From: JBFMAE01 sp040756085
GTDB lineage: Bacteria; Desulfobacterota; BSN033; UBA1163
Length of the DNA: 8,879 nt
NCBI GenBank assembly: GCA_040756085.1
Contig: JBFMAE010000189.1
Location: 1-8,879, forward strand
Reading direction: 5' to 3'
The position numbers and the translations under genes were made by a program. Position 1 is the first letter of the stretch. Each line of letters starts with the position of its first letter. Below the pieces are notes generated by a model. The model ran no database searches. It was given only the letters and a program-made list of their open reading frames with translations, and was not told the origin of the DNA. Below, piece after piece: positions 1 to 6,213 of the stretch.

Positions 1-139
1 GGTCATAGGCATTCGCCTTCCCGAATAGGTAATGGGTTCGAATCTCTCCTAAAGAGAGTTCTTCCCAGGTAAGATCTTTGATCGATGACCACAGGATGGG
101 AATGATATAAAAAATATATTGGAATGCTTTCCAGCTCAT
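1..139 (-). CDS. N-terminal 46 codons of an unrecognised protein, truncated by the window edge
   Basis: An open frame starts at ATG 137-139 and runs off the left edge without a stop. A G-rich ribosome binding site (AGGGGGG) sits just upstream of the ATG, and the frame follows ychF on the same strand. The visible product starts MSWKAFQYIFYIIPILWSS, an aromatic and aliphatic stretch that could be a membrane or signal-anchor segment, although it lacks the basic N-terminus of a classical signal peptide. A polar part with DLTWEELSLGEIRTHYLF follows. I do not recognise the family and assign no function. The 61-bp gap to the ychF stop suggests it may be cotranscribed with ychF. The frame is short, so a chance ORF is possible. 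Confidence 0.5.
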   Translation of the reverse strand, partial: MSWKAFQYIFYIIPILWSSIKDLTWEELSLGEIRTHYLFGKANAYD

Positions 140-199
140 CGGCCCCCCTGTTCTGGATAAAGAGTGTAACACCTTAGATGGATATTTTCCATCGGCCTT

Positions 200-1294
200 T
201 TAAACATTAAAGCGGAAATGGACAATATCTCCATCTTGAATCAGATAGTCCTTTCCTCCTGATCGGAGAAGCCCCTTCTCCCTGGCCAAATGCTCAGAGC
301 CCAAGGCTATGAAATCAGAGAAGGAAATGACCTCGGCACGAATAAATCCTCTCTCCATATCAGTGTGGATCTTCCCCGCGGCTTTGGGAGCAGGGGTTCC
401 CCTCGAAATGGTCCACGCCCTGAGCTCAGCACTGACCGTCGTATAAAATGTGATGAGCCCGAGAATTTCATACCCCACCTGGATCAATCGCTCCAGGCTC
501 GAACTCTCCAGACCCAGTTCTTTTCTGAACTCTTCCCTCTCTTCCTCCTTCAATTCCGAAAGTTCTGCCTCCAGATCGCCGCAGATGACCACCACCTTAT
601 TTCCCTCTCTCTCCAACCACTGCGTCATGGCCTTCAAGCAGGTCCCCTCACCTCTTAACTCCTTCTGATCCACATTGGCCACATAAAAAACGGGTTTTGC
701 CGTCAGGAGATGAAGATTGAAAAAGACGGTTTCCCGTTCTCCTGTCGGATGAAACGTCCCTGCCCTCTCACCCCTGTTCAGAACAGCCTGAACTTCTCGA
801 TAGACCTCCAGGTCCAAAGCCGCTTCCTTTCCACCGACCCGATAAAGTTTTTCTGCCCTTGCCATCCTCTTCTCTAACGTCTGAAGGTCTGCCAAAATTA
901 ATTCGGTATTGATTACCTCGATATCCCTCACCGGATCAATCGAACCGAAGTCATGGGCCACATTTTCATTCGTAAAACATCGAACGGTATGGGCAATCGC
1001 ATCCAGATTTCGAATGTGGTCAAGAAACTGATTTCCCAGTCCCTCCCCATGACTCGCTCCTTTGGCCAATCCGGCAATATCGAAAAACTCAAGGGTGGTG
1101 GGGATCACTTTTTTGGGATGGATTAACTTTGCAATAGACTCCAGCCTCATATCCGGGACAGGGACAACGCCCACATTCGGGTCAATTGTGCAGAAGCGGT
1201 AGTTCGCCACCTCTGCCCCTGCGGCAGTCAGAGCATTGAAAATGGTAGATTTCCCGACATTTGGAAGGCCGACGATCCCGCATCGAAATCCCAT
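200..1294 (-). CDS. ychF: YchF/Ola1-family P-loop ATPase
   Basis: This encodes a 364-aa cytoplasmic Obg-related P-loop NTPase of the YchF/OLA1 family. The family hydrolyses ATP in preference to GTP, binds ribosomes, and is linked to stress responses and translation initiation. The Walker A/G1 motif GLPNVGKS is at residues 9-16. The G3 motif DIAGLAKGAS starts at residue 72 and is followed by HGEGLGNQFL, the family signature with its characteristic His. The G4 position reads NVDQ and not the GTP-specific NKxD, as expected for an ATP-preferring member. A C-terminal TGS domain ends in VHFRFNV. I chose the ATG at 1292-1294 because the protein then starts MGFRCGIVG like its relatives and has an AAGGG ribosome binding site. 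The frame stays open to 1366, but that extension runs into a palindromic repeat. Length is normal and the gene looks intact. It is divergent from the cyclase gene. Confidence 0.97.
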   Translation of the reverse strand: MGFRCGIVGLPNVGKSTIFNALTAAGAEVANYRFCTIDPNVGVVPVPDMRLESIAKLIHPKKVIPTTLEFFDIAGLAKGASHGEGLGNQFLDHIRNLDAIAHTVRCFTNENVAHDFGSIDPVRDIEVINTELILADLQTLEKRMARAEKLYRVGGKEAALDLEVYREVQAVLNRGERAGTFHPTGERETVFFNLHLLTAKPVFYVANVDQKELRGEGTCLKAMTQWLEREGNKVVVICGDLEAELSELKEEEREEFRKELGLESSSLERLIQVGYEILGLITFYTTVSAELRAWTISRGTPAPKAAGKIHTDMERGFIRAEVISFSDFIALGSEHLAREKGLLRSGGKDYLIQDGDIVHFRFNV

Positions 1295-1312
1295 CTCTGC
1301 ACCCTTAAAATA

Positions 1313-1477
1313 TGAAATTCGAATTTCTAAATCCCTGCCTGCGGCAGGCAGGCGAAACAATTCCAAAATTCAAATGACTCAATTTCCGAAACGGGATAGA
1401 ATTTTCGTTTGGGAAATTTAGATTTTGCACATTCGAATTTGTTTCGAATTTCGTGCTTCGGATTTCGAAATATGTCC
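1313..1477. repeat. AT-rich long imperfect inverted repeat (AAATTCGAATTTC type)
   Basis: This fills most of the divergent gap between ychF and the cyclase gene. The left arm contains GAAATTCGAATTTC and later CGAAACAATTC and AATTTCCGAAAC. The reverse complement of the right arm contains CGAAACAAATTCGAATG and AAATTTCCCAAACG, so the two halves fold back on each other imperfectly. A GC-rich 19-bp palindrome sits inside the left arm. It resembles the element at 7495-7611 in composition and layout, and is probably a non-coding repeat element. Confidence 0.6.
1334..1352. repeat. 19-bp near-perfect palindrome, CCTGCCTGC family, copy 1
   Basis: CCTGCCTGC and GCAGGCAGG form perfect 9-bp arms separated by a single G. 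The copy at 6284-6302 matches at 17 of 19 positions. This GC-rich palindrome inside an AT-rich repeat looks like a small insertion, possibly a REP-like element. Confidence 0.75.
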
Positions 1478-1511
1478 CAAAATTTTAAGTGGATTTCTTA
1501 CATTATATTTG

Positions 1512-1517
1512 TATAAT
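1512..1517 (+). promoter_or_regulatory. Candidate -10 box for the diadenylate cyclase gene
   Basis: A consensus TATAAT lies about 47 bp upstream of the chosen start, in an AT-rich stretch. The best -35 candidate at 16-17 bp spacing is poor (TGGATT), so this is a tentative promoter call. Confidence 0.4.
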
Positions 1518-1551
1518 AAAAGAAAGACAAAATAAAGTCTTTTAACGATGT

Positions 1552-1558
1552 AAGGAGG
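1552..1558 (+). promoter_or_regulatory. Strong Shine-Dalgarno deciding the cyclase start
   Basis: AAGGAGG ends 5 nt before the GTG at 1564 but only 2 nt before the GTG at 1561. The second GTG is therefore the more likely start. An ATG at 1559 is out of frame. Confidence 0.75.
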
Positions 1559-1563
1559 ATGTG

Positions 1564-2439
1564 GTGAAACAGCAGAATCGGATCATGGTGGAAATAGCGT
1601 GTGATATTGCCAAAAAATCCCGTTCAAAGGGAGTATTGCTCTATGGGGATTTGATCGAAGATTACGAGGTCCTCGCCAAAATCGGTCAGGAGAAGGATGC
1701 CGATCTGATCCTTGCCATCAAAGACGATGTCTCTTTTCAGGAAGCAAGTCCGATCTTTAAAAAAGTGCTGAGGATTCCCGATATCCCGCTGGGTCGGATC
1801 AACCAGATCAAGATGGCGATCATCCAGGCCCTTTCAAGGGGTTTGGTTAAAAAAGGAGATAAATGGGTCTGCCTCTCCGGCATCCCTCAATCGAAAGCTC
1901 TCGACAATCTCCTCATCCTTGAATTTGGAAAGGAGTTTGAGATCATCTCTTCTTCGGATCTGCCGATCATCTCTGAAATTGTGATGCCGGAAGTCTTTGA
2001 AATCCTCTTAACCCTTGCCCTGGAACTCTCTTCAGAAGGAAAAGAAGGAAGAAAACCCAGCGGAACTATCTTCGTCTTGGGAAGGCATGAAGATGTTCTC
2101 AAATTCTCCCATCCCATGGTGATCAACCCTTTTCAGGGATATCCCGAAGAAGAAAGAAATATCCTTGATCCCCGGCTGAAAGAAACCGTTAAAGAATTTT
2201 CTTCCATCGATGGAGCCTTCATCATCCGCGAAGATGGTGTCATTCTGGCAGCGGGCCGCCACCTTGATGCGTCCGGAGAGAATATCGAAATTCCCCTGGG
2301 CCTAGGAAGTCGCCACCGGGCAGCAGCAGGGATAACCAGTCTGACAAATGCCCTGGCCATTGTTATCTCTGAGGAGACAGGAGGGGTACGGATCTTCCAC
2401 CATGGAAAGATCTTCATGGAGATTGAAAAGGGAGAATAG
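1564..2439 (+). CDS. Diadenylate cyclase (c-di-AMP synthase), DacZ-like, with pyruvate-kinase-C-like N-terminus
   Basis: This 291-aa soluble protein is predicted to join two ATP into c-di-AMP. The C-terminal DAC domain (about residues 185-288) carries both catalytic signatures: DGA at 216-218 (in IDGAFIIREDG) and RHR at 250-252 (in GLGSRHRAAAG). These are followed by VISEETGG, typical of active DAC domains. The N-terminal part (about residues 5-125) has no membrane helices and no DisA-type DNA-binding domain. It resembles the C-terminal domain of pyruvate kinase, including GLVKKGDKWVCLSGIP, which parallels the PK segment GxVKxGDxVVxxxGxP. A PK_C-like domain plus DAC is the layout of archaeal DacZ/CdaZ; bacterial CdaA instead has N-terminal membrane helices. 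Where many DAC proteins have TDA after the RHR, this one has TNA, a non-catalytic change. The gene is convergent with hppA and divergent from ychF. Starts at 1561 or 1564 are both possible. The enzymatic call is strong and the subtype call moderate. Confidence 0.85.
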   Translation: MKQQNRIMVEIACDIAKKSRSKGVLLYGDLIEDYEVLAKIGQEKDADLILAIKDDVSFQEASPIFKKVLRIPDIPLGRINQIKMAIIQALSRGLVKKGDKWVCLSGIPQSKALDNLLILEFGKEFEIISSSDLPIISEIVMPEVFEILLTLALELSSEGKEGRKPSGTIFVLGRHEDVLKFSHPMVINPFQGYPEEERNILDPRLKETVKEFSSIDGAFIIREDGVILAAGRHLDASGENIEIPLGLGSRHRAAAGITSLTNALAIVISEETGGVRIFHHGKIFMEIEKGE

Positions 2440-2447
2440 TCCCGCCA

Positions 2448-2470
2448 CCCCCCCTTTATCAAAGGGGGGG
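2448..2470. terminator. C-run/G-run hairpin between convergent genes, possible bidirectional terminator
   Basis: CCCCCCCTTT and AAAGGGGGGG form a perfect 10-bp stem with a 3-nt loop, between the cyclase stop (2439) and the hppA stop (2487). Neither side has a long U-tract, so it may be a dispersed repeat that acts as a transcription roadblock. The motif resembles the CCTCCCTTT/AAAGGGAGG hairpin at 4902-4922. Confidence 0.5.
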
Positions 2471-2486
2471 AAGGGGGGATTCGGTT

Positions 2487-4592
2487 TTAGAATAAGCCGG
2501 GGAGATGGGTTAGCACTGGTGCTAACAATAACGAGATAACTGACATTAACTTAAGCATGATATTAAGTGATGGCCCGGCAGTGTCCTTCATAGGATCGCC
2601 GGTCGTATCTCCTACGACTGCAGCCTTATGGGCATCTGATCCTTTTCCTCCTAATTGACCGGATTCAATCCATTTCTTAGCATTATCCCAGGCCCCACCC
2701 GCATTATTTAGAGTGACGGCAAGGATAAATCCAACGGCAAGGGCGCTGATAAGGAAGCCACCAAGAGCGTATTTGCCGAGGATCACACCCACCAGAATAG
2801 GCACAATGATGGTCATGATCGATGGAACCAGCATTTCCTTCAATGCCGCTCTCGTGCAGATATCTACACACTTACCATATTGGGCTTTTGCCTTTCCTTC
2901 CCTAAGACCTGGTATTTCGCGCCACTGTCGCCGAACTTCATCCACAATAAGTCCTGCCGTCACACCTACTGATTTCATGGTCATGGCGACAAAAACGGCT
3001 GGGATTAAGGCACCAATCAAAATACCAACGATAACCGGTGCCGAAAGTAAGCTTAACTCAGGTGGGGCTGTTATTTTCCCATCGGTGGTGATCGTTACTA
3101 AACCGGCCGCTAAAGCATAAGAAAGAATTAGGCCGAGGGCATTCAAAACAGCAGCACCAATGGCAAACCCCTTACCGGTAGCCGCTGTAGTATTGCCCAA
3201 AGAATCTAAGGCATCGGTCCTTTCTCGCACCTCCGGTGGTAATCCTGCCATGGTGGCAATGCCACCAGCATTATCAGCCACAGGACCATAGGCATCGGTA
3301 GCTAAGGTTACACCCAGAGTGGATAGCATACTGACAGCAGCTATTGCTACTCCATAAAAGCTTGCAAAATGGAAGGCTAAAATAGTAGCTATGGCTACAA
3401 GAAGAACGGGTGGCCAAGTGCTTATTAAACCGATAGCAAAGCCACGGACAATAGTGGCACCTCCACCAATAGTAGATGCATGTGAAATTTCCTTTGTTGG
3501 TTTAAAGGCATAAGAAGTATAGTAATTGGTGCTTTCTCCCATGAGCACCCCTGCTATTAAGCCGGCAAAAACCGCCCAAAAGAGACCCAACCGGGCATTC
3601 AAAAAATAAATCACCAAAAAGCTGAATACTGCGGTCAATATGGAGGCACTGAGGGTGCCACGACGCAATGCCCCAAGGAGAGCAGCCATCTCAACCTTTT
3701 CCCCTACCCTGACGAAAAAACAGCCAATAATTGAGGCCACAATGCCTCCGGCCATGATTAACATCGGTAGCCACCAGGCAGCTCGCAGAGCAGCATCAGG
3801 AGATTGAGAGGGAAACAACTTCGTTACCCATGGTGCTATCGCTTCCGGTGCTACAACAACGCCGACAATACAGAGTGTCATGGCAGCAACGACTGTTTCA
3901 ACATAAGACTCGAAAAGATCAGCACCCATACCACATACATCACCCACATTATCACCGACAAAGTCAGCTATGACGGCAGCATTTCTTGGGTCATCTTCGG
4001 GTATCCCTGCTTCTACCTTGCCCACTAAATCAGAGCCGGCGTCAGCCCCTTTGGTAAAAATGCCACCTCCAACCCGTGCAAAGAGAGCTACCAATGAGGC
4101 TCCGGTTCCATAAGCTGGAATGACAGCTAGGAAATTAGGGTCCTTATGCCAGGCGAAATAAAGGGTTGATAACCCTATGACACCGATGCTAACCACGGTT
4201 AAGCCCATCACGGCTCCACCCCGGAAAGAAACACGCAGTCCTTGATTTAAACTTTTTTCTGCTGCGGCGGTGGTTCTACCGTTAGACCTGACCGCCATAT
4301 TCATGCCAGCATATCCAGCACCCATTGAACAGAGAGCACCAAAGATAAAAGCAATACTCGTTTTCCAGCCCAGTGCGGGGATGAGGGTCAGAACAATAGC
4401 TATGACCACTATCACAATGATTTCGGTCCGATATTCTCTGTGAATAAAGGCTAAGGCTCCTTCTTGAATAGCGCTTGAGATTTCCTTTATTCTTTCTATT
4501 CCTGGAGTTTGTCTTAGAACATAGCGCACAAAGTAAACGACTGTACCAAATCCCAAGATCCCACAAATGACAGATATCCAAACGAAATCCAT
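2487..4592 (-). CDS. hppA: K+-dependent membrane-bound proton/sodium-translocating pyrophosphatase
   Basis: This is a 701-aa polytopic membrane protein of the H+/Na+-PPase family, which couples hydrolysis of cytosolic pyrophosphate to ion pumping. Substrate-binding motifs are present: SDLVGKVEAGIPEDDPRN from residue 187, then GDNVGD at 213-218, and near the C-terminus NNAGGAWDNAKK from 629 and GDTTGDPMKDTAGPS from 661. Residues 466-475 read GNTTAATGKG, with Ala470 and Gly473; these are the K+-dependent signature, where K+-independent enzymes have Lys and Thr. Glutamates occur at both 228 (FES) and 232 (YVE), one helical turn apart in the ion-gate helix, so H+ versus Na+ specificity cannot be settled here. 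Length is normal for a bacterial enzyme. AAAGGAGAG precedes the ATG at good spacing. Codon use in the stretches I read is richer in A/T-ending codons (GTA, ATA, CTA, TTA) than in prs, which may indicate transfer. It separates pth from ychF. Confidence 0.96.
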   Translation of the reverse strand: MDFVWISVICGILGFGTVVYFVRYVLRQTPGIERIKEISSAIQEGALAFIHREYRTEIIVIVVIAIVLTLIPALGWKTSIAFIFGALCSMGAGYAGMNMAVRSNGRTTAAAEKSLNQGLRVSFRGGAVMGLTVVSIGVIGLSTLYFAWHKDPNFLAVIPAYGTGASLVALFARVGGGIFTKGADAGSDLVGKVEAGIPEDDPRNAAVIADFVGDNVGDVCGMGADLFESYVETVVAAMTLCIVGVVVAPEAIAPWVTKLFPSQSPDAALRAAWWLPMLIMAGGIVASIIGCFFVRVGEKVEMAALLGALRRGTLSASILTAVFSFLVIYFLNARLGLFWAVFAGLIAGVLMGESTNYYTSYAFKPTKEISHASTIGGGATIVRGFAIGLISTWPPVLLVAIATILAFHFASFYGVAIAAVSMLSTLGVTLATDAYGPVADNAGGIATMAGLPPEVRERTDALDSLGNTTAATGKGFAIGAAVLNALGLILSYALAAGLVTITTDGKITAPPELSLLSAPVIVGILIGALIPAVFVAMTMKSVGVTAGLIVDEVRRQWREIPGLREGKAKAQYGKCVDICTRAALKEMLVPSIMTIIVPILVGVILGKYALGGFLISALAVGFILAVTLNNAGGAWDNAKKWIESGQLGGKGSDAHKAAVVGDTTGDPMKDTAGPSLNIMLKLMSVISLLLAPVLTHLPGLF

Positions 4593-4756
4593 GACACTCT
4601 CCTTTCCATATTAAATTTAAGGTATCCTTCTTAATCGGAGTGATAAGCACTCATTATCGTAACACTTTAGCCATTTGAAAAAGGGCGAGGATCATATCTC
4701 TACTAATCGAGAGATGAGCTAAATCCCCCTTCATCCCCCTTTACCCCGTTAGAAAG

Positions 4757-4809
4757 CCCCGCCATTTACTCCGTTGGATAGTAAACATCCTACGGGGTTT
4801 ATGGCGGGG
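4757..4809. repeat. Inner hairpin of the element (CCCCGCCAT arms)
   Basis: CCCCGCCAT at 4757-4765 pairs perfectly with ATGGCGGGG at 4801-4809. The pairing continues imperfectly inward (ACTCCGTTGGAT against ATCCTACGGGGT), giving a stem of more than 20 bp with a short loop. Confidence 0.7.
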
Positions 4810-4836
4810 ATGATAAAAATAAATAGTATTCATCTT

Positions 4837-4869
4837 AGAAAGGGTGGGGTTTAAAGCCCCATCCTTTCT
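4837..4869. terminator. GC-rich hairpin, possible terminator
   Basis: AGAAAGGGTGGGG (4837-4849) pairs with CCCCATCCTTTCT (4857-4869) with one G-T mismatch around a 7-nt loop. It is a stable stem downstream of pth, but no U-run follows on either strand. Termination is therefore only a possibility. Confidence 0.4.
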
Positions 4870-4901
4870 AACGGGGTTTACTAAAGGGGGAAAAATTAAC
4901 C

Positions 4902-4922
4902 CCTCCCTTTGGCAAAGGGAGG
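4902..4922 (-). terminator. Perfect 9-bp hairpin downstream of pth, possible terminator
   Basis: CCTCCCTTT and AAAGGGAGG flank GGC, forming a perfect stem about 70 bp beyond the pth stop. No U-tract follows the stem in the pth direction closely enough for a classic intrinsic terminator. It shares the CCCTTT/AAAGGG core with the 2448-2470 hairpin and may be a dispersed repeat. Confidence 0.4.
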
Positions 4923-4962
4923 TCGGGAGGGATTTAAAAAGGTTTTTTCAAACAGCTAAATT

Positions 4963-4981
4963 GATACTCATTATCGTTATC
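4963..4981. promoter_or_regulatory. Fur-box-like 19-mer
   Basis: GATACTCATTATCGTTATC matches the classical 19-bp Fur consensus (GATAATGATTATCATTATC on this strand) at 16 of 19 positions. It lies just beyond the pth stop, about 370 bp upstream of hppA, at the right end of the palindromic element. It may simply be part of that element's terminal repeat. Confidence 0.3.
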
Positions 4982-4989
4982 ACATCTGT

Positions 4990-5556
4990 TCAAACTTTTT
5001 TCTGATACCGATTCATCGCCGTCTCAATTCCTTCAAGAACCATGACCCCTATCGATTCTGCTGCTTGTGAAATAATCCCGTCTAATTGAAATTGTTCTAT
5101 TTCATCAAAAGAGGTTAGGACATATTCCGCCGGGTCCATTCCTTTCGGAGGTCTGCCAATGCCCACCTTCAATCTCAAAAAATTATTTTCACCGATGGAT
5201 TCAATGATGGACCGGACTCCCTGATGCCCTCCATCCCCCCCTTTCCGTTTAAAGCGGAGCCTTCCAAAAGGAAGGTCCAGATCGTCATGGATAACGACCA
5301 GATCTTCTATACCGACGTGAAAAAAAATGACTGTTTTTTTTACCGCCTCTCCACTCCGGTTCATGAAAGTCATCGGTTTGGCAAGGATGACCTGATGAGA
5401 ATCAATCGATCCTTTTCCGTAGAGGGTTTTGAAACGCTTAGCGCAGATGGGAATATGATTTATTTTGGCGAGTCGATCCACCACCTGAAATCCGATATTG
5501 TGTCGGCTTCCCAGATAGCGGACCCCAGGATTCCCCAGTCCCACGATAACCTTCAC
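4990..5556 (-). CDS. pth: Peptidyl-tRNA hydrolase
   Basis: This 188-aa cytoplasmic enzyme cleaves the ester bond of peptidyl-tRNAs released from stalled ribosomes and so recycles the tRNA. Catalytic features are present: Asn9 in GLGNPG, His19 in SRHNIGF, Asn66 in FMNRSG and Asp91 in IHDDLDLP. At the conserved GGHNG position the sequence reads GGHQG (Gln112), a substitution at a tRNA-contacting position that is variable in the family. The start codon is GTG, 6 nt after the rplY stop. The only good Shine-Dalgarno-like sequence (AAGGAGG) lies about 17 nt upstream, inside the rplY tail. Translation is therefore probably coupled to rplY. Length is normal. The rplY-pth pairing matches ctc-spoVC of Bacillus. 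Confidence 0.97.
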   Translation of the reverse strand: MKVIVGLGNPGVRYLGSRHNIGFQVVDRLAKINHIPICAKRFKTLYGKGSIDSHQVILAKPMTFMNRSGEAVKKTVIFFHVGIEDLVVIHDDLDLPFGRLRFKRKGGDGGHQGVRSIIESIGENNFLRLKVGIGRPPKGMDPAEYVLTSFDEIEQFQLDGIISQAAESIGVMVLEGIETAMNRYQKKV

Positions 5557-5562
5557 AACCGG

Positions 5563-6204
5563 TTATTTTTCTTCCTCCTTCTCCTCCACCTCGACCCCTT
5601 CCACTGCCTCTGCAACCACCTCTTCTACCACCTTCTCCTCAACCACAGGTGGCACCACAGTGGCAATGGTAAAGTTGGTGTCCGACAGAATCTTTCCCTT
5701 TTCTACTTTTAAGTCCTGAACATGAACCGAATCGCCAATCTTTAAGGAACTGACATCGATATCGATCGATTTGGGAATATCCCCGGGAAAGCACTGGATT
5801 TGGATTCCCCTCCGGATCTGCTCCAGAATGCCTCCCATCTTTGTGCCTTCCGGTTTTCCAATCAGATGAATGGGGACTTCCACAGTGACCATCTCATCCA
5901 TGGCCACTTCGTAAAAATCGGTATGAAGCATCGTCCTTTGAAGAGGATCGATTTGAATGTCTTTCAACATCACAACCTTTCTTTCTGACCGATCACCCCT
6001 TCTTATGTCGAGATCAATCAGGACATTCTCTCCTGCCTCCGTCTGAAGGGTTTTCCCCAATTCTCTGGAATTAACGACCAGAGGGATCGTCTTCGAACGG
6101 GAGCCGTAAAAAATCGCCGGGATCAGGCCCTTTGCCCTCAATTTTCTTGCCTTCCCCTTACCAACTCCTTCTCGGATCTCTGCCGACAATAAAGGTCTTT
6201 CCAT
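5563..6204 (-). CDS. rplY: 50S ribosomal protein L25, CTC/TL5 type
   Basis: This 213-aa protein binds 5S rRNA in the large ribosomal subunit. The N-terminal L25 domain (about residues 4-97) contains GKGKARKLRAKGLIPAIFYG and LKDIQIDPLQRTMLHTDF. The C-terminal TL5/CTC beta domain (about 104-185) contains VPIHLIGKPEG and HVQDLKVEKG. It is thus the long two-domain form rather than the short E. coli form. After about residue 187 comes a low-complexity tail of Val and Glu ending EEKEEEK, which is common in this subfamily. AAGGAG precedes the ATG with 6-nt spacing. It is followed immediately by pth, and the pth start probably depends on rplY translation. Confidence 0.96.
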   Translation of the reverse strand: MERPLLSAEIREGVGKGKARKLRAKGLIPAIFYGSRSKTIPLVVNSRELGKTLQTEAGENVLIDLDIRRGDRSERKVVMLKDIQIDPLQRTMLHTDFYEVAMDEMVTVEVPIHLIGKPEGTKMGGILEQIRRGIQIQCFPGDIPKSIDIDVSSLKIGDSVHVQDLKVEKGKILSDTNFTIATVVPPVVEEKVVEEVVAEAVEGVEVEEKEEEK

Positions 6205-6213
6205 AGGTCACTC

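Larger units (their letters stand above)
4640..4983. mobile_element. 344-bp MITE-like element of nested inverted repeats
   Basis: This accounts for nearly all of the 397-bp gap between hppA and pth, which contains no gene. The outer ends are inverted: GTGATAA at 4640-4646 pairs with TTATCAC at 4977-4983. Further in, TTTAGCCATTTGAAAAA (4666-4682) pairs with the complement of 4944-4960 with two mismatches. A second nested pair is CCCCGTTAGAAAG (4744-4756) against CTTTCTAACGGGG (4864-4876), each flanked by a CCCCCTTTA or TAAAGGGGG arm. Three compact hairpins lie inside or beside it. A 12-bp sequence, ACTCATTATCGT, is directly repeated near both ends (4649-4660, 4966-4977). No transposase is visible, so it would be non-autonomous if mobile. 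It could instead be a large structured non-coding region. Confidence 0.55.

Noticed and set aside
34..44. GGGTTCGAATC resembles a tRNA T-arm
   Set aside because: The flanks do not pair as a T-stem, there is no anticodon or acceptor stem around it, and a minus-strand frame reads through it.
177..193. Hairpin GATGGA/TCCATC after ychF as terminator
   Set aside because: The stem is only 6 bp and no U-run follows it on the minus strand.
1295..1366. N-terminal extension of ychF by 24 residues
   Set aside because: It runs into the CCTGCCTGC palindrome and AT-rich repeat, relatives start at MGFRCGIVG, and a ribosome binding site supports the internal ATG.
2509..2526. Perfect 8-bp-arm palindrome GTTAGCAC-TG-GTGCTAAC
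   Set aside because: It lies within the last codons of hppA and encodes the expected hydrophobic C-terminus; chance is the simplest reading, although an operator or terminator role is not excluded.
2713..3120. Plus-strand open frame opposite hppA
   Set aside because: It is antisense to conserved PPase coding sequence with no ribosome binding site or recognisable protein.
5224..5712. Long plus-strand open frame opposite pth and rplY
   Set aside because: It is antisense to two well-conserved genes, lacks a recognisable domain, and is biased by the rplY Glu-rich tail.
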